Origin: Odiellus spinosus
Taxonomy: Eukaryota > Arthropoda > Arachnida > Opiliones > Phalangiidae
DNA length: 64,000 nucleotides
Assembly (NCBI GenBank): GCA_963920705.1
Contig: OY987239.1
Location: 3,040,376-3,104,375, forward strand
Direction: 5' to 3'
Made by a program: the position numbers and the translations under genes. The notes under the pieces are model-generated. The model was given only the letters and a program-made list of their open reading frames with translations, was not told the origin of the DNA and did not search any database. Positions 28,756-38,329 of this stretch are shown here, piece by piece; the stretch's first letter is position 1; each line of letters starts with the position of its first letter.

Positions 28756-29043
28756 TAACGAATGAAATCCCTCCTTATCCGACGGCCTATAAAACGTTAT
28801 CAGAGTGCCCCGATCTACAAATTGAGTAGCTCCCTTTTTGCCTACGTCCCAGTCCACTATGAATCCGAGCCTGTCCAAGTCTTCTTTGGTGTCGACGGCG
28901 GCGTATTCTTTGACGGACAGTTTCCCCTTGAAGACGCCGTTAATTTCGTTGCAGACGAACCGACAACATTCCCCAATCCGAGGGGAAGGCTGGAACGAGA
29001 CCAAATGATCAGCGTCGAGCCAAGCTGGCCAGCGGGGCCACAC
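28729..29043 (-). CDS. TIR-encoded hypothetical protein (91-aa type), right copy
   Basis: The conserved part from VCNEINGVFKGKLS to YHLQTRRF matches the left copy with few changes. The N-terminal 30 residues differ from the left copy and begin at a different ATG, so the real start is probably internal or further upstream. No family recognised. Confidence 0.4.
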   Translation of the reverse strand: MWPRWPAWLDADHLVSFQPSPRIGECCRFVCNEINGVFKGKLSVKEYAAVDTKEDLDRLGFIVDWDVGKKGATQFVDRGTLITFYRPSDKEGFHSLYHLQTRRF

Positions 29044-29073
29044 GCCGACGGGGCGTAGATCTATAAATGTTTT

Positions 29074-29304
29074 TTATACTATAAAAACCCTGGTCTTACG
29101 CTCGAAGAAGAACGAAGCGAAGAAGTCCCAGAGAATGTTTCCAAACACGGTGGTAGTCGGGATCCGGCGTTGGAGACATCTGGTCGACAAGTACACCGTG
29201 GCGGCGGACAGAAACATCATCACGAAAAAACAAGAGACGGACTGCGCGATGGATATCGGAAACAGAGAACGGACGTCGTTACGACGATCATGGGACAAAA
29301 TCAA
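29074..29304 (-). CDS. TIR-encoded 76-aa ORF, possible membrane protein, right copy
   Basis: Counterpart of 9838-10068 with a few substitutions and the same hydrophobic segments. The opposite strand (29135-29353) is open too, as in the left arm, so the coding strand stays uncertain. Confidence 0.3.
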   Translation of the reverse strand: MILSHDRRNDVRSLFPISIAQSVSCFFVMMFLSAATVYLSTRCLQRRIPTTTVFGNILWDFFASFFFERKTRVFIV

Positions 29305-29633
29305 AGAAATGACCGAATTTCTCTTTTGTCTTGAGTTGAAGAGAAGAAACTAAAAACCTAGGGGCGAATCTCAATTCCGGCAAATAATTTTATCTTTAAT
29401 AACTCAATTCCACCACTTAACGCGAAATCCTTCGACTACCGTTTCACAACGTGACTCGGAATTGAGATTCGAGCTCCCAAATATAATTGGAGCCCGCGCG
29501 AAGCTAATTTGGTTTAACTGAGTGTCAATTTCAACGATTGAACTGGAATGTTTTCAAACAAACGGGGGATTAAAAGTGAGATAATACCACGATTGCCAAG
29601 ATTCTATCGGTGCCAATAGGGTGTAGTTTAAAT

Positions 29634-30327
29634 CAAGACAGGTCATTTAGGCGCCGGAATTTAGGCGCCCGTCATTTGGGCGCCGCTATTTAGACGCCGC
29701 GACATTCGGACAACTATCTGATAGAAATACGAAGTTATTGACTTATATGTAAAAAATTGGGGTAAACTATGTAAATAATCTTTAATCTTTCTGTGTAAAA
29801 AAATTGGTAAAATATCGCTGTTTCTGAAACGCCCACCGAGGTGAAATGTAAAGAATGAATGATAATTTTAAATCAGTATCGCTTGAGAAGGGGCTCCGGT
29901 CCGAAAGCTCGCATGTCTTAACGTTATTATTAAACGTTTTTTTAAAAACTTTCCACGAAGTATCCGTCTACGATTATTACCCGTTTATATACTAACTTAA
30001 AAAATGTTTATCCATAATTTGTTACAAAGTTCCATAAAAAACACTAAAAGTAGGTCTTATTATCGTGATATTCAAGATAATTAAATTCACAAGTAAAAAA
30101 ACCTTTTGGATACTAATTTGAACATTTTTCACCCGCAATTGATTACGAAGTTAAATGAAATGCACACCAAAAATACTCATATGTAACGGCGCCCGAAAGT
30201 CACGGCGCCCGAATGTCACGGTGCCCAAATGTAACGGCGCCCAAATGTCCTAACAAACTTGGCGCCCAAAATGGCCAGCGCCTAATTTGCCGGCGCCTAA
30301 TAGCCGGCGCCTGAATGTCGCGCGCCG
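29634..30327. mobile_element. GGCGCC-rich non-autonomous element with 9-bp target duplication
   Basis: AGTTTAAAT stands at 29625-29633 and again at 30328-30336, bracketing a 694-bp insert. The insert ends are inverted arrays of short units containing GGCGCC (left: CATTTAGGCGCCGGAATTTAGGCGCCCG; right inverse from 30185 to 30320, about ten units such as CGGCGCCCGAATGTCA). The middle is AT-rich and non-coding. The left target copy overlaps the last bases of the Polinton terminal repeat, so this element landed on that terminus. Confidence 0.75.
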
Positions 30328-30336
30328 AGTTTAAAT

Positions 30337-32354
30337 ACTTAAGCTTCTTTACGAACCAAGATACCGAATATAAGTCGATGGCATTCATATAATAGCCGCC
30401 CAATTTCTGAAAATGCAATTAGCGAAGACACCGAACGTTATTGATTTTCTCTCTTCGAGGGGTACGTGGATATAAGCGACCGCGGGCGAAGGTCTTGGCT
30501 CAATTGTTCGAGGTCGGGGCGTTTATCGTCGCGGGCTTGGGTACGGAGTTTATTCGGGTGTGGAACTAATTGAGTCAGGGGAATAATGATTTCTGGTCGC
30601 GTACCCGTAATCCCTCGTTAAGAGAGTGGATTAACGAAGCCTCGCTATAATTAGTCTGTCGCCACACCCCGTGGGAGCGTGATTGACCAATCAGGCACTG
30701 CTTCGCTAAGCGGAGACCCTCCCATAGTGTCTCGCGCCAAAGATTACTCGAATTATTCGGAATTTACCATATATTCTTGTTCCAGAATATTCGTGACACT
30801 GTTTCGAAAGATAGATAGATAGTGGCGATGTCGGAGACTTTATAAGGTAGGAATCGACCCATGATGTCTACTCTCGTCAGACCATTCTCGTTGAATCGAA
30901 GTTAATTCGCGGGTTAACATACTCGCTATATTTCGCGGTTAATCTCGTTTCGTTTCCGCTTCGATTGTATTAAAGAATAGTCTCGGTCTAAGATCGATTC
31001 CATTCGAAGCCGGCGTTCCAATCAGACAATGACGGCGCTATAGATACCAACCTAAATTGAGAGAGCATCTTCTCGTACAGTGCCCTTACTCGTCTGTCAT
31101 GCTCATCCTATATAAAGGTAAAGATACGACAAGATGGTCAAGCCCGTGGCAAGAACTATACGCGTCTGACGGTTGTAATCTAGATAGGGGCTCGTTTTAA
31201 CCGATATCTTTATAAATCGATTTATCGTAGCTTCATCGATCGGTTGTCGAAACCGAATCGGTTCGAAACTGGTTCCCGAAACAGTTTCGAGAAATAGAAT
31301 CATATTGATTCGAGAAAAGACAATTTCCCGTTCACGCAACTAAAGCGAAACGTTTTAAAACGGTTTAAATCGATTCCTATTCCTACTCAGTTCGACATTT
31401 ATAAAGCGCTGTACCGTTTACACACACCAGCGCTATGATCCGCCGTCTTATCATCACCGCGTCCAGGACCGAGAAGGTCGATACCAGCAAAACCAGATCC
31501 ATGGAAAGTGGTCAGCAAAGTACAGAGCGAACCAATCAAACCCATAATGAGCTCGACTGTCGTCCTCGACTCGGTGAGGCTTAGATAACATAAGACCTAG
31601 GGAGCCGACAGCGGAGAGCTCCTTCGACACTAATGCACCATCCACCCCACTACGAACGCGGCTTATGGGAATATCAATCTTTGAAAAGATCGTAGGCGCT
31701 TACGGAGAGATTATAATATAACGATATATTCATTCGGCCGTCCATGATTATTGACTATCGATACGGCGAATGACGTCAGATCGAAGGAATCCTGGTAGCG
31801 ATGAGGACTGGTTATCGATCCTCCCCCTCAGTTTATTTACGAGTAGTTATTTAAGACTCGCTGATCAATCTGGACGATGAACCGCTTTTGCGTTCATAGA
31901 TTTTTAAATCTATCGAATTGAGGATTTGGCGGAACTCGTATCAAATGGAATAGAAGTTGGATCTTACCGTATTCGTGTACTGCGCGGACACTAATAATAA
32001 TACGCGTATCTATTCGCGACTTCTAAGCCTTTGCCCTAAAAGCGAGCGAAATGATAGTCGATGCTGGATAAAGGAGACGCCGTCTTTCCAGAGAAATAAG
32101 CTACATTTATTCCAGCGTACCCAACTACAGTTACTTAAACGCGAACAAGATCAATTGTCATAATTTATTAAATTCGAACATTAAGTCGGTTCGTGATCTC
32201 TGAGGAAATTTAATCTAAGTCTAAGTAAGAATCAGAACGGAGAAAAAGCTATTGAATTTAATATCATCATTAACTCGAGGTAGAGTGAAATGGACTTTAA
32301 CGCGAACGGCGCCCATTTTCCATCTTTGACGCCATTTTTACGTGGAGTGATTAC
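30337..32354. other. Unassigned DNA between GGCGCC element and gypsy element
   Basis: I recognise no gene. 31190-31310 is the inverse of 8830-8920 (dispersed repeat). The stretch 30450-31060 is less AT-rich and has no long frame. The target of the gypsy insertion lies in a near-perfect palindrome (CGTGGAGTGATTAC / GTCACTCCACG). Confidence 0.35.
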
Positions 32355-32580
32355 TGTGATGTTTTCGGAAGTGTAGTATTTTAAAATAATTAAGGAGCGA
32401 ATGGCTTTGTATAGAAAGATAATTTACTAACAAATCTAACCGATCTCTTAGGGTTATTTTCCATTTTAAAGTCCCACGCGCTTTTTTAAACACACGAGCC
32501 TCTTATTTTCTGTTTTTGCTCGAGACATTTCGAATTTTGAAATTATACATTATTAGTATATAAAGAACAGGAATATCACA
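32355..32580 (-). repeat. Gypsy LTR (3' LTR in element orientation)
   Basis: 226 bp, TG...CA ends. It differs from the partner chiefly by small indels (a 12-bp segment, TTTGTCTACGTAGATCC-like, is present only in the other LTR near 34100) and a few substitutions. Confidence 0.85.
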
Positions 32581-32621
32581 TCTCCACCTGTGATTTTTTT
32601 TTTTTTTTGTTACGCTGAAAA

Positions 32622-33575
32622 TTAGTCGTGTTGAAATTTTTTGGGTGATGCACGTTGTTTATTTTGGGTAGAAACTGATGAGTGTAGCGAGTGTGGAGGA
32701 ATTTGTAGTGGGTGAAAGTTTCCAGTTTGGTTTTGAAGTTGTTGTGGCGTGAATTGGTGTGGAGGAACTATACGAGTTGTGGTGTTTTCCAAATCGTGAT
32801 CATAAGTGTTTTGGTAAGTGTCCCTGTATCTGGGAGAATGATGTGGTTGGTTTGTTTTGACGGGTTTTAGCATGGAGCTGTTTCGATGGAGTTGTTTGCC
32901 ATTGCGATCTTGAATGGAGATGTCAGAGCCGTTAACAGCTATTACTGTCCATGGATGAGGATCGTAGTAGGGTTGAAATTTGGTCCTTGCGATGAGCTTT
33001 GGAAGGACTGTGTCGCCAGGTTTTAAAGTGTGGGGCTGTGAGTTGTGAGCGGTGTCAGCTCGTGTTTTCATGGAGACCTTTTTTGCCGAACCTCTTTGTC
33101 GCGTTTTTTCATCAAGTTGCGAGGTGGGAATTATTGCAGGTAAACGAGTATTTAGTGGACGATTGAAGAATAAAGTTGCAGGACATTGGCCTGTGGTGGT
33201 ATGAGTAGTTGCACGAAAGTTAAGAAGGTGAGAAGGAAGAGCAGTAGTCCATGGGCGATTGTCGAGAAGAGCCGTTCTTATGACTTTACCTAGAATCTGC
33301 ATTTGCCTTTCGATTAGGCCATTTGCCTGGGGCCATCGCGGGGTGATTCTTTGGTGTTCAAAGCCAAATTCTTTTGCAAAATCGGCAAACTGACTACTAT
33401 TAAAGGGCGGGCCGTTGTCAGTTTTGACACCAAAATGGAGAAGATGTTCTTCAAATTGGAAATTGTCGATGATGCAGTTGTAGATTTTTGGGTGGATGTT
33501 ATCGGATATCGACTGTATTCATCAGCAATCACGAGAATGTGTTCGCCTGTAGGTGTAAGTCGAAAAAGTCCATAG
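32622..33575 (-). pseudogene. Gypsy integrase remnant (catalytic core part and C-terminal part)
   Basis: On the minus strand, GEHILVIADEYSRYP is the start of the integrase core (Asp of the D,D-35-E set in VIADEYSR). After a short region with frame changes at 33303-33420, the 226-codon frame to 32622 gives WTTALPSHLLNFRATTHTTTG and CPATLFFNRPLNTRLP, typical of the end of the core, then a C-terminal domain (LKPGDTVLPKLIARTKFQP, PWTVIAVNGSDISIQDRNG) and a Gln/Pro/Thr-rich tail. Broken frames and the missing upstream pol show it is dead. Confidence 0.85.
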
Positions 33576-34000
33576 ATATGGATTTGGAAAGTCGCATGTA
33601 ATAGAGAGAGCACGAAGTCGAGTTTGGTATTCATCTATAGTTTCGGATTCACGTTGAGATGCAGTGTGAAAATTTATAACCTCGAAATTAGGATTCCTGC
33701 GAGGAAGAAGATGAGCATTCAGGGCTTGAAGAGTTAAGTCGTACTCATCCTGAGCGGCTGCAGCTCCGGGTTGGGTAACAGGTCCTGAATCTCGTCACCA
33801 CCATAATGTAGCAAAAGAGATCGTTTTCGACGAGCATCGGTGACGTTGAGGGCATCCAGTAGGATTTCAAACTTTCGTAGCCATTTTTCCAACGTGGTGC
33901 GATATTTTCGCGGGATTCCGAAATTAAGAATGGATGAAAAGAAGGTAATGAAGTCATGGTAACTTATCTTGTCAAAGGTTCCAGGTGAGAGGTAGGCTGC
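33576..34000 (-). pseudogene. Gypsy gag fragment
   Basis: Minus-strand frames show the N-terminal gag block (SRENIAPRWK at about 33900, then an LLLHYGGDEIQDL-type segment) and, further downstream, the ESETIDEYQTRLRALS-type block near 33640. It is frameshifted several times and fused at about 33575 to the integrase core by an internal deletion. Confidence 0.7.
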
Positions 34001-34027
34001 TGGTTACAATCCCATCTCCGTCGCCAT

Positions 34028-34265
34028 TGTGATGTTTTCGGAAGTGTAGTATTTTAAAATAATTAAGGAGCGAATGGCTTTGTATAGAAAGATAATTTAC
34101 TTTGTCTACGTAGATCCAAATCTAACCGATCTCTTAGGGTTATTTTCCAATTTTAAGTCCCACGCGCTTTTTTAAACACACGAGCCTCTTATTTTCTGTT
34201 TTAGCTCGAGACCTTTTGAATTTTGAAATATCCATTATTAGTATATAAAGAACAGGAATATCACA
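34028..34265 (-). repeat. Gypsy LTR (5' LTR in element orientation)
   Basis: 238 bp, TGTGATG...ATATCACA, followed outside by ATTAC. It retains a TATATAAAG box (about 34243) on the + strand. Confidence 0.85.
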
Positions 34266-34270
34266 ATTAC

Positions 34271-35143
34271 GTCACTCCACGTTATAAAGAGACCCTCGAA
34301 ATGCAGATGTAGTTGGGGGAAGGAACGTAGCTTTCAGTGCTTTTCCCACCCTTCGTGTTCCTCCTAAAAAAGGGCAATTCGTCGTCGTCGGCGTAGCGTC
34401 GAGCATCGCGTTGGTTCTACCTTCTTTCTCGACAGTTGAGAGTTGCGGGAGCTTATATAGAGGCCCTGGCGCCATCTGCCATATTCATATTCAGCTCGGT
34501 CTATGGCAAGAGGGCAAAATTGCAGGAACCATCGAGATCGGGCACCAATCAGACGGCGCCATACTCAGGATTTTTACGTGAATTCTTTGTTTTATTTGTG
34601 ATCCCTCTTCGCGCTGTATATATATTGTACTCTTTTTTATCATTTATTATTTATAATTTTCCCACAATTACTTTATTTAAGTATTGGATTGAATATCACT
34701 CCACGTTCATCCAGACTGTCTGGATACCTCTTGTTTTATGTTCAAGAACGAGTAGGTAACTTGTCGCGAAGAATCTCTTGTTCTTCGGAGTAGATCTCGA
34801 CGAGAGTTAGGGCAGAAATGAAACGCGAAACATTTGGCAAATCGCTGTAATTTGTCTCGACACGATAAATTCGGCTTTCTTCTTCACCCTCCCTTTCTTT
34901 TTCATTACTTTCGAAGCTTTATACCTTGGTACTTATTCGAGATTAAATTTTTTCTAAAGTTTATATCGATTCTCGTTTTGGCGCGTCTTTTTAACATCGG
35001 GTCTCCTTCCTTTAGAAATAGATATAGGCGAAATAAAAATATTTAGAGAAAAGTTTCTTGTTAAAAGAATCATCCCTCGTTTTTGACAACAAAATTGTTC
35101 GTTTAACGAGAAAATATAATTGTATTCGTCGCTTCACCGAGTT
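34271..35143. other. Unassigned DNA
   Basis: No gene recognised; the open frames at 34436-34759 and 34834-35046 are AT-rich and lack coding character. Confidence 0.3.
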
Positions 35144-35640
35144 TCCCGGTTTATAGCCAATAGAGCAGTTCCCAAAAGCGCAGTTCCAAAAGCGTAGTTC
35201 CCAAAAGCGCAGTTCCCAATTGCGCAGTTCCCAATTGCGCAGTTCCCAATTTCGCAGTTCCCAAAAGCGCAGTTCCCAAAAGCGCAGTTCCCAATAGCGC
35301 AGTTCCCCAAAGCGCAGTTCCCAAAAGCGCAGTTCCCAAAAGCGCAGTACCCAGAAGTGCAGTTCTCAAAAGCGCAGTTCCCAATAGCGCAGTTTCCAAT
35401 AGCGCGGTTCCGAAAAGCGCGGTTCCCAATAGCGCGGTTCCCAATAGCGCGGTTCCCAATAGCGCGGTTCCCAATAGCGCGGTTCCCAATAGCGCGGTTC
35501 CCAAAAGCGCAGTTCCCAATAGCGCAGTTCCAAAAACCTCAGTTCCCAAAAGCGCAGTTCCCAAAAGCGCAGTTCCCAAAAGCGCAGTTCCCAAAAGCGC
35601 AGTTCCCAATAGCGCAGTTCCCAATAGCGCAGTTCCCCGA
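35144..35640 (+). repeat. Minisatellite, 15-bp unit AGCGCAGTTCCCAAA, about 32 copies
   Basis: The array starts with GGTTTATAGCCAATAGAGC, which is the terminal sequence of the element at 10957-12314, and continues as units that alternate between ...CCCAAAAGC and ...CCCAATAGC; a block near 35400-35500 carries the variant GCGCGGTTCCC in five successive units. Since 15 is a multiple of three, both strands are open (157 codons of GTALL repeats on the minus strand), but these frames are artefacts. It is the expanded end of a copy of that transposon family whose other end is not visible. Confidence 0.85.
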
Positions 35641-37060
35641 CAACCAGAGTAAAGATTAAATAACCGACTAGTGTTTTTAGTCTTTGCTGGACGGGAAATA
35701 TGAAATCATCACATCATAGATGGCACTCATTTCCCTTAGTTTTGAACTGCGGTAGCTACTACCCAAAGCTTCTATTACTTTTACTATATGTCTCTCGACT
35801 CAAAATATCGAGCTAAAGACAGTGAAGAGTCCAAACCACTCGAGCCAGACAGGGGTGATTATTGTTTTGGTTACTTATTGGTGATGGGCTATAACGTAAA
35901 ACTCATCCTTTGCTGATAGTGTTATGCGTTGTTATCTTTAATGGAGTAAAGGGATAGATATTTGGTTAAATATATAATCCATGGCTGTCTTCTTGAAATA
36001 TTGGTGATAGCTTCACTTTAAAGTTAATATTGAAACTAGACTAGAACAATTAATGCCAAAAGGTTAATGTTATTAATGGCTTCATTGCATTTAAAGCTAC
36101 TGATCTCGATCAAGGAACCTTCTGTAGCTCAAAGACCTCAATATCAATTGGAACTCGGCTTTGTACTACGTGTAATTGAAATAAACAATAAAAATGTGTC
36201 GCGGTTATGTCGTAGCCTTGTTAAATTCGTGTTAATTTCTAGACCAAGGGCGTGTGTTAATCCTAGATTCGAATTAAGTGTGGAAAGGTTTTGTGAAAAA
36301 AATTGTAGATGGCGTTGAAAATCGTTTCTTAAAAAGTATTTAAATTTAATTTTTCTTCACTAAAATAGACTACAAGAGGTCTTATAATTCCTATAAAATC
36401 ATATTTAAGTGCCCTATATAGTCCTGTAATCTCAAAAATAGACCTATATAATCCTACGTTTTCCGTGTAAGTTTTAAATTTATTTCTAGTTTAATATTTG
36501 TTTGTAAATTTTGTTTTACTGTTGGATTAGGCCTATTTAAACGATAAGGACTCGATAACAAAATCAATTGTTGTTCAGTTGAATTATCCCTTTAAGGCTA
36601 ATTTTATTTAAAAGTAATTAAACGCGAAAGCTATTAAAATTTACTCTAAACTGTTTTTCTAACATTTTTTTTCCTTTTATTACGGTCTAAAATTAGTGAA
36701 AAATTATGATTAACTGTATTTAGAATCATTACAATCGTGTTACAATTTAAATTTTAATTTTTGGTACTCTGTGGAGGAATCTAACGAGTCCGTTATCTTC
36801 GTCCGACTAATAGTTTTTGATTTAACTTTTAGTTAGTTTTTGGTTTTAAATTATAGTTAGTTTTTGGTTTTAAATTATAGTTAGTTTTTGGCTCACTTTT
36901 AGATAGTATGTAGTTGTATTATGTAGCTGTAGTATGTAGCATGTGTAACAGTGTAAGAGTTCCAAGAGCAAATTACCGCGTGAAATTACTATTCCGGGCC
37001 CCTGCGGACCGTCTTGTTTTAACATATTCTATTTACTAGCCAATAGTGGCGAAGCTACTG
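35641..37060. other. Unassigned AT-rich DNA with repeat fragments
   Basis: 36470-36600 contains the right arm and flank of the TTACAAACAAATATTAAA MITE. 36830-36900 has three tandem copies of a 24-bp unit (AGTTAGTTTTTGGTTTTAAATTAT with truncation of the last). No gene is visible, and the 83-codon frame at 36067 looks non-coding. Confidence 0.4.
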
Positions 37061-37066
37061 CTTCCT

Positions 37067-37080
37067 TATAAAGTATAAAT
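37067..37080 (+). promoter_or_regulatory. Double TATA-like box upstream of small secreted-peptide candidate
   Basis: TATAAA (37067-37072) and TATAAAT (37074-37080) stand 72-85 bases upstream of the ATG at 37152, a usual distance for an insect promoter with a short leader. Confidence 0.4.
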
Positions 37081-37151
37081 AAGTGAAACTCCGCGTAAAT
37101 TTATTAGAAAATATTTTTAATAGAGAGAGAATTGCCCCAATAAAGCGCACT

Positions 37152-37610
37152 ATGTATTTTAACGTGTGCATTGTCGTATTAGTAGTAGCCACAGTATTCG
37201 GTTTATGTCTAAATCAACCCTACGAAGGAACTTACGGGGATTCAGGAACTTCTTCTGGTAATGGAACTGGAACTAGTAATGGAACTGGAAGTGGAACCGA
37301 TATTCAGGTTTATACGAATATAAACTGCAGCCAAGAAGCCATTTATTACACTTCAGCCTGTTTGAAATACATATGTGGTTAGTATTTATCCAAACGCCAA
37401 GGCTTAGTGTCACATGACGTTTCTTTCAGCCTTTAGTTCTAATTTGAAATTTCTTGCGCGATTCTAGTTTTCTTTAACAAGCAGATATGTTACTATAATT
37501 TCAAAAAGTGCATCAATACGAAAGGCTATGACGCAGAAGTAAAATATGAATCATTTTTCAAATTTATTCCAAAAAAATACAAAAATTCCTTTTTGTTTAA
37601 ATGGGCCTAA
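37152..37610 (+). CDS. Candidate host gene for a small secreted Cys-containing peptide
   Basis: From ATG 37152 the protein has a classic signal peptide (MYFNVCIVVLVVATVFGLC), then a low-complexity Gly/Thr/Ser region with TGNGTGTSNGTGSGT-like repeats, and a C-terminal segment NINCSQEAIYYTSACLKYIC. The frame stops at 37382, but G|GTTAGT near 37379 resembles a splice donor. A second open segment after CTTTAACAAGCAG, at 37485-37610, reads ICYYNFKKCINTKGYDAEV and ends at 37610. The simplest donor/acceptor pairing does not keep phase, so either I have the wrong donor or the gene is broken. The earlier in-frame ATG (37083) lies too close to the TATA box. No family recognised. Confidence 0.4.
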
Positions 37611-37615
37611 TTAGA

Positions 37616-37943
37616 AGCCGATGAAACCCTCCTTTGAAGTCTATTACTATTGGGTCTTGTCTACCCCTTTCTGTACGGGGTTAGTCTTAAAAATCGCGAT
37701 TCGTACGCCTCCTAACGGTAGATATTTTCGGAGCGGGAGTTCGTCCAGCGAATATCTCTAGCAACCTTGGAGCTCGTCAACCAAACGTCGTCGTATGTGA
37801 AGAGAGAGAATTTCCAATTTTCCGTAGACAGGGGGTATGATATAGGACCCCGCCGATCTCGTAAAATTGGGAATTTTACCCATACAGAAGCGCTATATCG
37901 AACATTAGAGTAGTAGACTACAAAGGAGGGTTTCATCGGCCTC
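37616..37943. repeat. MITE, GAAGCCGATGAAACCCTCC family, copy 1
   Basis: Inverted ends AGAAGCCGATGAAACCCTCC and GGAGGGTTTCATCGGCCTCT enclose about 290 bp that continue the inverted similarity inward (AGTCTATTAC / GTAGTCTAC). Flanks GGCCTAATT and GGGCTAATC suggest an 8-9-bp, now diverged, target duplication. A second copy is at 61890-62207. Confidence 0.75.
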
Positions 37944-37951
37944 TGGGCTAA

Positions 37952-38262
37952 TCCATCGGTAAAAAAATTACAAACAAATATTAAAACTAGAAATAAATTT
38001 AAAACTTACCCGAAAAATAGGCTTAGCTGGATTCACTGAGATCCTGCAATTATTGGCGTTGAAGGGTCATCGACCAATGAGAAATGGTCTGTCAATAAGG
38101 CAAGATCTGAAAGTGTGACTTCCAGTAACATTTCATTGGTCGCTGACCCTTAATTGCGAATAATTTCAGGATATCTCCATGAATCCAACTAAACCTATTT
38201 TCCTGGATAAGTTTTAAATTTATTTCTAGTTTAATATTTGTTTGTAATTTTTTTACTGGTGG
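37952..38262. repeat. MITE, TTACAAACAAATATTAAA family, most complete copy
   Basis: The whole element is a near palindrome of about 310 bp. Arms run from GGTAAAAAAATTACAAACAA through TAGGCTTAGCTGGATTCA to CCAATG, with the inverse on the right. It is non-coding. Partial copies are at 3770-4075, 8955-9080 and 36470-36600. The strong palindrome suggests long-TIR MITE with hairpin-forming transcripts. Confidence 0.75.
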
Positions 38263-38329
38263 ATTAGGTCTATCTAAAAGATAAGGAATCGATAAAAAAA
38301 GCAATTGTTGTTAGGCCGAATTCTTCCTT

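Larger units (their letters stand above)
9511..29631. mobile_element. Polinton/Maverick (adintovirus-like) element with giant terminal inverted repeats
   Basis: This element of about 20.1 kb is framed by inverted repeats starting TTAAACTACACCCTATTGG at 9511 and ending with the inverse at 29613-29631. The unique core (about 14831-21631) encodes a set diagnostic of Polintons: packaging ATPase, rve integrase with chromodomain, capsid-type proteins and an adenain-like protease, all on the + strand. Family members normally have inverted repeats of a few hundred bases to about 1 kb and a protein-primed PolB gene. Here the repeats are 5.3 and 8.0 kb and I find no PolB. The inferred ends are flanked by TTAA on both sides rather than a visible 6-bp duplication. 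Most core ORFs are intact, so insertion is probably not ancient, but the integrase is frameshifted. Confidence 0.85.
21632..29631 (-). repeat. Right terminal inverted repeat of the Polinton-type element (8.0 kb)
   Basis: This is the inverse partner of 9511-14830. It is longer because it holds a 4.4-kb block, 23486-27853, which itself is a palindrome with arms 23486-23915 and 27497-27853 and contains a 2.7-kb repeat copy. The left arm lacks that block, with microhomology (CTTAC/AAG) at its junction. It in turn lacks the 1358-bp element of the left arm and preserves the empty target site. Confidence 0.85.
32355..34265 (-). mobile_element. Ty3/gypsy LTR retrotransposon, internally deleted
   Basis: Two direct LTRs (32355-32580, 34028-34265) begin TGTGATGTTTTCGG and end ATATCACA, and ATTAC occurs immediately outside both (32350-32354; 34266-34270), a 5-bp target duplication. 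The element lies on the minus strand: the primer-binding site candidate follows the 34028 LTR (TGGCGACGGAGATGGGA read on the minus strand) and a purine tract AGGTGGAGA precedes the 32580 LTR. Internally only a gag 5' part and an integrase part remain, joined near 33575; protease, reverse transcriptase and RNase H are missing. Confidence 0.9.

Noticed and set aside
9511-29631. A PolB gene in the Polinton-type element
   Set aside because: I looked for the exonuclease and DTDS/YGDTDS-type polymerase motifs in all listed frames of the core and arms and saw none. A profile search would be decisive.
9511-29631. The whole inverted structure as an assembly artefact
   Set aside because: The arms differ by an insertion with its own target duplication, a tandem duplication, a 4.4-kb block and many substitutions, so they are not one sequence read twice. 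Long reads would still be worth having for the nested palindrome.
31640-31870. tRNA-like or snRNA-like segment in the unassigned region
   Set aside because: I could not fold a cloverleaf or find A/B box pairs at proper spacing.
35151-35659. Open frames of 157 and 100 codons (GTALL and FPIAR repeats)
   Set aside because: They are translations of a 15-bp minisatellite, open on both strands because the unit is a multiple of three.
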